Shown in pieces: positions 6,474 to 10,360 of a stretch of 10,360 nt of DNA; within the stretch, counting starts at the first letter, position 1; each line of letters opens with the position of its first letter. A program made the position numbers and the translations under genes. The DNA is from Noviherbaspirillum_A sp963522035 (GTDB lineage: Bacteria > Pseudomonadota > Gammaproteobacteria > Burkholderiales > Burkholderiaceae_D), in the NCBI GenBank assembly GCA_963522035.1, contig CAUQYP010000157.1, forward strand, positions 1 to 10,360, read 5' to 3'. The notes beneath the pieces are model-generated. The model had not been told where the DNA came from and did not search any database. It saw nothing but the letters and a program-made list of their open reading frames with translations.

Positions 6474-6701
6474 ATGAACCCACACCTTTTACAGCTGGCA
6501 AGCGAACTCGACGTCGACGAGCAGAACGACCTGGTTGATGCCATTTGGGAAGACATCGGCAATCGCGGCGCGGCGCCACTCCCGACAGAGGCGCAAAAGA
6601 TCGAACTCGACCGCCGTCTCGCAGACTATCTTGCGTATCCTGAAGATGCGGTTCCATGGCAGCAGGTCAAAGCCGCCGCCATGGCTAAAATCAGCAGGTG
6701 A
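6474..6701 (+). CDS. Addiction-module antitoxin (TIGR02574-like)
   Basis: The 75-residue protein matches the small 'putative addiction module component' antitoxin family. Its first part, LLQLASELDVDEQNDLVDAI, resembles the family's opening amphipathic pattern. The second part, LDRRLADYLAYPEDAVPWQQ, is the typical toxin-neutralising helix ending in a conserved proline-tryptophan. An upstream in-frame ATG at 6453 would add seven residues but has no ribosome-binding site. The ATG at 6474 is preceded by GGGAAAAGAG and is preferred. The stop overlaps the next start as GTGA, so the toxin is translationally coupled. Family members pair with ParE/RelE-like toxins, as here. Confidence 0.87.
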   Translation: MNPHLLQLASELDVDEQNDLVDAIWEDIGNRGAAPLPTEAQKIELDRRLADYLAYPEDAVPWQQVKAAAMAKISR

Positions 6702-6994
6702 GCCTGCAAGTCACTTTTCATCGGGACGCACAGGAAGAGTTTCTCGGCGCAATCTCGTGGTATCAAAACAAACGGTCCGGACTCGCGCTCGAATTCATGG
6801 CGGAAGTAGAACGATGCAAAGCAATGGCCGCTGAAAGCCCGTCGCGCTATGCCAGTGTAGAGGGAGGGATTCGTCGTATCGGCCTCAACCGTTTTCCTTA
6901 CATCGTTTATTTTCGGCCCGAAAAAAATCATATCGTTGTTTTGGGCGTCTTTCATACCAAAAGAGATCCTGCCATTTGGCCAAGAAGACCTTGA
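6698..6994 (+). CDS. ParE/RelE-family toxin
   Basis: The 98-residue protein, starting with GTG at 6698, has the compact RelE/ParE fold pattern. After FHRDAQEEFLGAISWYQNK comes the RSGLALEFMAEVE helix, then the strand motif IRRIGLNRFPYIVYFR and the C-terminal VVLGVFHTKRDPAIWPRR, where ParE-like members keep Arg and Trp. Whether it poisons gyrase (ParE-like) or cleaves ribosome-bound mRNA (RelE-like) cannot be told from sequence; the RelE catalytic residues are not evident and the C-terminus is ParE-like. The GTG start overlapping the antitoxin TGA limits toxin synthesis to translated antitoxin message. The gene looks intact. Confidence 0.9.
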   Translation: MSLQVTFHRDAQEEFLGAISWYQNKRSGLALEFMAEVERCKAMAAESPSRYASVEGGIRRIGLNRFPYIVYFRPEKNHIVVLGVFHTKRDPAIWPRRP

Positions 6995-7027
6995 TCCATC
7001 AGGGGTGCCGAGTAAGGCTTGCCAGCG

Positions 7028-7055
7028 TCGAAGGTCGAGCCAGGCTATTTATAAT
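7028..7055 (+). promoter_or_regulatory. Promoter of the DUF6494-like gene
   Basis: A perfect TATAAT lies at 7050-7055. The -35 is weak (TCGAAG at 7028-7033, 16-base spacer). Transcription would start near 7062, leaving a leader of about 53 bases before the ATG at 7115. This suggests the small gene is transcribed on its own and not from the toxin-antitoxin operon upstream. Confidence 0.5.
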
Positions 7056-7114
7056 TCACCATCCAGTCGCACGGATTGCTCGCTAAAAAATTTAATCCAT
7101 CTAAGGAATCAGCC

Positions 7115-7321
7115 ATGAACGAAGAAACTTTTAATTTAAGCCTGCGCAAATTCCTCAAGAAAGTGGGCGTGAGCTCACAGAATGAGATCGAGAAGGCGGT
7201 GGCGCAGGCATTGGCCGATGGCGGCATTAGCGGAAACGAAAAACTGCCGGCAACCATGACGCTCGAGGTCGCGGGCATTAAATTGAACGTGAAGTTCGAA
7301 GGCACGATCGAACTCGAATAA
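7115..7321 (+). CDS. Small DUF6494-like protein
   Basis: The 68-residue protein MNEETFNLSLRKFLKKVGVS... resembles the short proteobacterial family called DUF6494, whose function is unknown. I base this on recalled family features: the MNEETFN-type start, a RKFLKKVGV helix, an EIEKAVAQALADG helix, and a beta-rich C-terminal half LPATMTLEVAGIKLNVKFEG. It has no signal peptide or membrane segment. The start at 7115 has AAGGA seven bases upstream; the open frame from 7076 lacks one. A GC-rich hairpin follows 14 bases after the stop. Codon use is like the surrounding core genes and unlike the accessory patch before it. Confidence 0.85.
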   Translation: MNEETFNLSLRKFLKKVGVSSQNEIEKAVAQALADGGISGNEKLPATMTLEVAGIKLNVKFEGTIELE

Positions 7322-7335
7322 CGCCATGCCGACGA

Positions 7336-7357
7336 GGCGCCGGACTTCTCCGGCGCC
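7336..7357. terminator. GC-rich stem-loop between convergent genes
   Basis: GGCGCCGGA and TCCGGCGCC form a perfect 9-bp stem with a CTTC loop. It lies 14 bases after the DUF6494-like stop and 56 bases before the end of the convergent membrane-protein gene. No clear U-run follows on either strand, so it may be a non-canonical terminator or an RNA-stabilising hairpin. Confidence 0.6.
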
Positions 7358-7413
7358 CTGCCCTGTGTAAACCAGTTGTGCCCGATGTCGGCACGCGTTC
7401 CCCTTGGCCCGGC

Positions 7414-8076
7414 TTATTTCAGCGCGCTCCTGTTTGCCCGCCATACCTGGGCGATGGCAATGACGACAAGCACCGGCATCAGCATTTCAAGCGGTTCTTC
7501 CAAAGACAGCTGCATCGCCCGCAAAGCCAGGGGCGGCGCGTAGCCGCCTATCTCCTCGACCATGCCGAGCGAGCGGTCCAGGATTTTCACCAACACCAGC
7601 AAGACAAAGAGACTTGTTATTGTCACCGCGGTGGCATCCCGGCGGCGAGCGCCGGCCAGCAAGCGGCGACCGTGCCGAAGGGCCAGATAGCCCGCGGAGA
7701 ACAGGACCGGAAAAATGATGAGCAAGGCGATGGCGATTTGTGTTCCCGTCGCGAACTTGCGGTAAAAATTCGCTTTCAGGATGCTCATGCCGAACAGCGC
7801 AATGTGCAAGTCCAGCTCGCGGGCCGCGGCTGCAAGAAGCACGATCGATATAGCGACAAAAGTTGGTCGGGACATCAACGGCGGCGCGCACGTCTAAAGA
7901 ACGAGCACAGCAAGATAGTAGAAAACGACTGTCGCAATTTCTATCGGACCGCCTTCGTTCATCAGAACCAGCGATGTTTCCCAAGGCAGCAGAACGGCGT
8001 TGATAAGGCCCAGCACAGCGACTGCGGTAATCAGTCGCAGCGAAAAGGCCCAGTGATCGATAGGGAATCTCAACAT
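7414..8076 (-). pseudogene. Six-helix integral membrane protein gene interrupted by in-frame TAG
   Basis: One frame runs from ATG 8076 (AAGGA five bases upstream) to TAA at 7414, broken only by a TAG at 7896-7894 (codon 61). Without it the product would be 220 residues with about six hydrophobic segments: 11-30, 45-60, 71-85, 110-132, 148-166 and 196-212. Conserved-looking polar motifs are NEGGPIEIATVVFYY (about 39-53), AARELDLH (84-91), KILDRSLGMVEE (about 164-175) and LEEPLEM (about 192-198). I recall a similar layout in unnamed proteobacterial membrane proteins but cannot name the family. The TAG falls at the end of the second helix, and coding character continues straight through it. It is therefore a recent nonsense mutation, a sequencing error, or read-through. 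Re-initiation at 7875 has no ribosome-binding site. Confidence 0.75.
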
Positions 8077-8092
8077 GTTTCCTTAAAAGCGT

Positions 8093-8113
8093 ATTCCTGC
8101 CCGATGCAGGAAT
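8093..8113. promoter_or_regulatory. Inverted repeat upstream of the membrane-protein gene
   Basis: ATTCCTGC-CCGAT-GCAGGAAT is a perfect 8-bp inverted repeat with a 5-base spacer, 17 bases upstream of the start codon of the interrupted membrane-protein gene (minus strand). It could be a leader hairpin or a repressor operator. No U-run follows on either strand, so it is unlikely to be a standard terminator. Confidence 0.5.
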
Positions 8114-8338
8114 GTCGAAAGGCATAAGTGTAATCGTTGGCTTTCAACCATGCAGAGCGTGGCGCGTAGCGCGATCCTCCTGTTCAGTTCGTCGGCAAAA
8201 GGTATGTCTTCCTCTATGCCCCGACCCGGACGATGCGATTCCATTAGAACAAACGTGTCTGTGTGACCGCAAAACCATCTGTTTGTTACATCGGTTTAAA
8301 TAAATCCAATGCTTTTTAGAGAAAATGATCGGTTTCAT

Positions 8339-8365
8339 GAAATAAACAACATTTTGTTTTATTTC
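8339..8365. promoter_or_regulatory. AT-rich inverted repeat upstream of the chemoreceptor
   Basis: GAAATAAA and TTTATTTC form a perfect 8-bp inverted repeat around an 11-base centre, in which AAACAA/TTTTGTTT offers an alternative pairing. It lies about 20 bases before the candidate -10 of the chemoreceptor gene, so it covers the -35 region. It may be an operator or simply an AT-rich upstream element. Confidence 0.4.
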
Positions 8366-8430
8366 TTTGAGTCAATTTTATGTAGAATTAATAAATTGCT
8401 TGGTAACAACACCTTGGGTTTTTAGGCAAG

Positions 8431-8446
8431 CACGCGCATGCGCGTG
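8431..8446. promoter_or_regulatory. Perfect 16-bp palindrome in the chemoreceptor leader
   Basis: CACGCGCATGCGCGTG is identical to its own reverse complement over 16 bases with no spacer. It is a GC-rich site inside an otherwise AT-rich leader, 116 bases before the preferred start codon and about 43 bases after the candidate -10. Position and symmetry suggest a dimeric protein-binding site or a transcript hairpin. The protein involved is unknown. Confidence 0.55.
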
Positions 8447-8562
8447 GTTTGCCAACAATTCCAGCCATGTTGATGGACCTAACCAGACATCAAGCGTCAA
8501 CGAAGCTGTCGCGCCAAGCCAGTCCGCCCAGCTTTTTCAAAAAACCTGATAACGATTTCGTC

Positions 8563-10197
8563 ATGAAAAAACCTGGGCTGATCGCGCCAACAATCGCCAA
8601 CAAGTTGTTCTTTCTCACTGCCAACGCGCTGATCGGCATCCTGCTGATGACGGCATTCCTGCTCTACAAGGAGCACGGCATCATCCTGGAGGAGCGCCAG
8701 AACAGCGTAAGACAGGCAGTCGAAAGTACCCACGGCGTGCTGGCGTACTACCACACACTTGCAGAGCGCAATGCCATGCCGCTCAAGGAGGCCCAGCAGC
8801 ACGCGATGCATGTCATCCGCACGATGCGCTATGGCGACGGTGAGTACTTCTGGATCAACGACATGGGTCCCAAGATGCTGATGCATCCCATTAAGCCGGC
8901 CCTGGATGGCACCGACCTGTCTGCAAACCAGGACCCGACCGGCAAGCGGCTATTTGCGGACATGGTCAAGACCGTGCAGGCACATGGCGCAGGCTTCGAG
9001 TTCTACATGTGGCCGAAACCTGGCAGCGAAGCGCCGGTTCAAAAAGTCTCGTACGTCAAGGGATTCGCGCCCTGGGGATGGGTCGTCGGCTCTGGTGTCT
9101 ATCTCGATACTGTCGACGCCACGGTCTGGCAGCAGTCCAGGCATGCCGCGTTGGTCGCGGCAGCGCTTGGCCTGGCGTTATTCGCAGTCGGCCTGATGGT
9201 GGCGCGGTCCGTGACCCGCCCGATCGCGAAGGCAGTCGAGGCAGCGCAGCAGGTAGCCAGGGGCGAGTTGGGCCACCGGATCGACGTTAGCTCAGGGGAT
9301 GAAACCGGCAAATTGATGCAGGCGCTGAAAGACATGAACGAGAACCTGATACGCATCGTCAGCAGTGTCCACAAGAGCACGAATGCCATTGCTACTGCGT
9401 CAAGCCAGTTTGCGGCCGGCAATCTCGATCTTTCGTCACGTACGGAGCAGCAAGCCAGTTCGCTGGAGGAAACCGCCTCGTCGATGGAGGAACTGACGTC
9501 GACCGTCAAGCAGAATGCGGATAACGCAAGCCAGGCCAACAAGCTTGCGGCCAGCGCCTCCGGCATTGCGCTCCAGGGCAGCACCGTGGTGGCGCAAGTC
9601 GTCGATACCATGGGGGCGATCGACGCGTCCGCCAGGAAAATCGTCGACATCATCAGCGTCATCGACGGCATCGCCTTCCAGACCAACATCCTCGCCTTGA
9701 ACGCTGCCGTGGAAGCCGCGCGTGCCGGCGAGCAGGGCCGCGGCTTTGCTGTCGTTGCAATGGAAGTGCGCAGCCTGGCGCAGCGCAGTGCCGCCGCCGC
9801 GAGGGAGATCAAGGACCTGATAGGCGATTCGGTGGAAAAGGTCGATGCCGGCACCAGGCTGGTGGCGCAGGCAGGCAGCACCATGGACCAGCTCCTGGCG
9901 AGCGTGCAAAGCGTCACTGCCATCATGGCGGAAATCTCGGCTGCCAGCCTTGAACAAAGCGCAGGCATAGAACAGGTGAATCAGGCAATTAGCCAGATGG
10001 ACCAGGTCACGCAGCAGAACGCGGCGCTGGTGGAGGAGGCCGCTGCGGCAGCCGAGTCGCTGCAGGCCCAGGCGGGCAGCCTGGCGCAGACGGTTGGTGT
10101 GTTCAAGCTAGGCGAGCGTGAAACCGGCGGTGCGGTGACTAATGAAGCTTTGACGATGTCTCGACAGCAGTGTGGCCAAGTGCTGGCCCTCCGATAA
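8563..10197 (+). CDS. Methyl-accepting chemotaxis protein with sCache_2-type sensor
   Basis: This inner-membrane chemoreceptor signals to CheA/CheW. The 544-residue product has a first membrane helix (about 15-35). It is followed by a periplasmic single Cache domain (about 40-190) with YFWINDMGPKMLMHP and FAPWGWVVGSGVYLD, typical of sCache_2. A second membrane helix (about 194-215), a HAMP domain starting SVTRPI (216-270) and the long coiled-coil signalling domain then follow. The hairpin tip IDGIAFQTNILALNAAVEAA (about 367-386), then ARAGEQGRGFAVVA, is the universal CheA/CheW contact. The C-terminus has no NWETF-type CheR tether. The ligand is unknown; sCache_2 receptors often sense small organic acids. 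The start at 8563 begins the usual MKKP-like cytoplasmic lead into helix 1 but has a weak ribosome-binding site. The frame is open to 8449, so ATG 8467 or 8473 remain possible. Confidence 0.95.
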   Translation: MKKPGLIAPTIANKLFFLTANALIGILLMTAFLLYKEHGIILEERQNSVRQAVESTHGVLAYYHTLAERNAMPLKEAQQHAMHVIRTMRYGDGEYFWINDMGPKMLMHPIKPALDGTDLSANQDPTGKRLFADMVKTVQAHGAGFEFYMWPKPGSEAPVQKVSYVKGFAPWGWVVGSGVYLDTVDATVWQQSRHAALVAAALGLALFAVGLMVARSVTRPIAKAVEAAQQVARGELGHRIDVSSGDETGKLMQALKDMNENLIRIVSSVHKSTNAIATASSQFAAGNLDLSSRTEQQASSLEETASSMEELTSTVKQNADNASQANKLAASASGIALQGSTVVAQVVDTMGAIDASARKIVDIISVIDGIAFQTNILALNAAVEAARAGEQGRGFAVVAMEVRSLAQRSAAAAREIKDLIGDSVEKVDAGTRLVAQAGSTMDQLLASVQSVTAIMAEISAASLEQSAGIEQVNQAISQMDQVTQQNAALVEEAAAAAESLQAQAGSLAQTVGVFKLGERETGGAVTNEALTMSRQQCGQVLALR

Positions 10198-10248
10198 CGC
10201 CAACTTGCGTTGGGCCTGGCGTATCGTCCCCAGCTAGGGTAGTTTCGT

Positions 10249-10268
10249 GCCGGCTTGCCCAAGCCGGC
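10249..10268 (+). terminator. Hairpin inside the right repeat copy
   Basis: GCCGGCTT and AAGCCGGC form a perfect 8-bp stem with a GCCC loop, about 50 bases after the chemoreceptor stop. No U-run follows. The left repeat copy lacks the first arm, so the hairpin is specific to this copy. It may help terminate or protect the transcript. Confidence 0.45.
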
Positions 10269-10333
10269 CTGTAAGCGACATCGCCTGCTCCGCGCAGCGA
10301 CAGTCGCCGTTGCAGTTGCCCGCGCAGCGACAG

Positions 10334-10360
10334 TTGCTTTTGCTTTTGCTTTTGCTTTTG
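10334..10360. repeat. TTGCTT hexamer tandem array
   Basis: Four perfect TTGCTT copies (10334-10357) and a partial fifth reach the right edge of the window. This is the distal tail of the right composite repeat. The unit differs from the left array at the last two bases (TTGCAG against TTGCTT in the same reading direction). Confidence 0.92.

Larger units (their letters stand above)
8077..8562. other. Gene-free stretch between membrane-protein gene and chemoreceptor
   Basis: I see no convincing gene in these 486 bases. Short open frames at 8112-8303 and 8144-8338 lack ribosome-binding sites and any recognisable protein pattern. The part from about 8290 to 8400 is strikingly AT-rich against the GC-rich background and holds the likely chemoreceptor promoter: TAGAAT at 8383-8388 as a -10, with no good -35. 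Three dyads are listed separately. Confidence 0.6.
10235..10360 (+). repeat. Composite 3'-flanking repeat, right copy
   Basis: Starting 38 bases after the chemoreceptor stop, this is the second copy of the element at 1-151. TAGGGTAGTTTCGTG is followed by AGCCGGCCTGTAAGCGA, then CGCGCAGCGACAG blocks starting near 10291 and at 10321. The order, spacing and orientation relative to the upstream gene are the same as in the left copy. It ends in TTGCTT hexamers where the left copy has AGTTGC units. The element runs off the right edge. Confidence 0.85.

Noticed and set aside
4350..6994. Integron cassette array
   Set aside because: Toxin-antitoxin genes and a phosphotransferase would suit cassettes, but I found no attC-like inverted sites with RYYYAAC/GTTRRRY ends between the genes, and the genes are not all in one orientation.
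7378..8127. 249-codon plus-strand frame opposite the membrane-protein gene
   Set aside because: It has a low-complexity Gln/Arg/His-rich translation without a fold pattern. The minus strand shows six hydrophobic helices and a proper ribosome-binding site.
8112..8338. Small genes on either strand in the chemoreceptor upstream region
   Set aside because: About 63-64 codons each, overlapping one another on opposite strands, with no ribosome-binding sites and cysteine/arginine-rich random-looking translations.
8283..8340. FliA (sigma-28) promoter for the chemoreceptor
   Set aside because: TAAA motifs are present, but no GCCGATAA-like -10 occurs at the right spacing.
9099..9968. Minus-strand open frame opposite the chemoreceptor
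   Set aside because: Mirror of the highly repetitive coiled-coil coding sequence; no independent evidence.

Overview
The window reads as a chromosomal segment of a GC-rich betaproteobacterium, most likely of the Oxalobacteraceae (Massilia/Herbaspirillum-like). This assignment is an inference from protein style (homogentisate pathway pair with a divergent LysR regulator, an sCache-type chemoreceptor, a small DUF6494-like protein) and from codon and GC bias; no rRNA or other marker gene is present.

Region 1 (about 1-4200) is a tyrosine/phenylalanine catabolism locus. On the minus strand hmgA (homogentisate 1,2-dioxygenase) and fahA (fumarylacetoacetase) share an ATGA stop/start overlap, followed by a small uncharacterised gene (149-514). 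A LysR-type regulator is divergent from hmgA across a 90-100 bp intergenic region that contains two dyads. HmgA opens the homogentisate ring to maleylacetoacetate. Fumarylacetoacetase makes the last cleavage to fumarate and acetoacetate. The isomerase between these two steps is not in the window.

Region 2 (about 4200-7000) looks like an accessory patch. It holds a VapBC/FitAB-type (RHH + PIN) toxin-antitoxin pair with a promoter/operator-like dyad, a heavily deleted IS4-family (Tn5-like) transposase remnant, a stand-alone APH-family phosphotransferase gene ending exactly at that remnant, and a second toxin-antitoxin pair of ParE/RelE type. Both toxin-antitoxin pairs are translationally coupled (TAATG and GTGA overlaps).

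Region 3 (about 7000-8560) holds a small DUF6494-like gene with a perfect -10 box and a GC-rich hairpin after it. Convergent to it is a six-helix membrane protein gene interrupted by one in-frame TAG. Next comes a 486 bp gene-free stretch with three separate dyads, including a perfect 16-bp palindrome.

Region 4 (8563-10197) is a complete methyl-accepting chemotaxis protein gene.

Both window ends carry diverged copies of one composite repeat, in opposite genomic orientation but in the same orientation relative to the gene each one follows. The core is strongly conserved (about 75 bp) and ends in a hexamer array whose unit differs between the copies (GTTGCA-type versus TTGCTT-type). This repeat and the dyad-rich leader upstream of the chemoreceptor are the least explained signals. 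I did not find convincing evidence for a wholly new multi-gene system.
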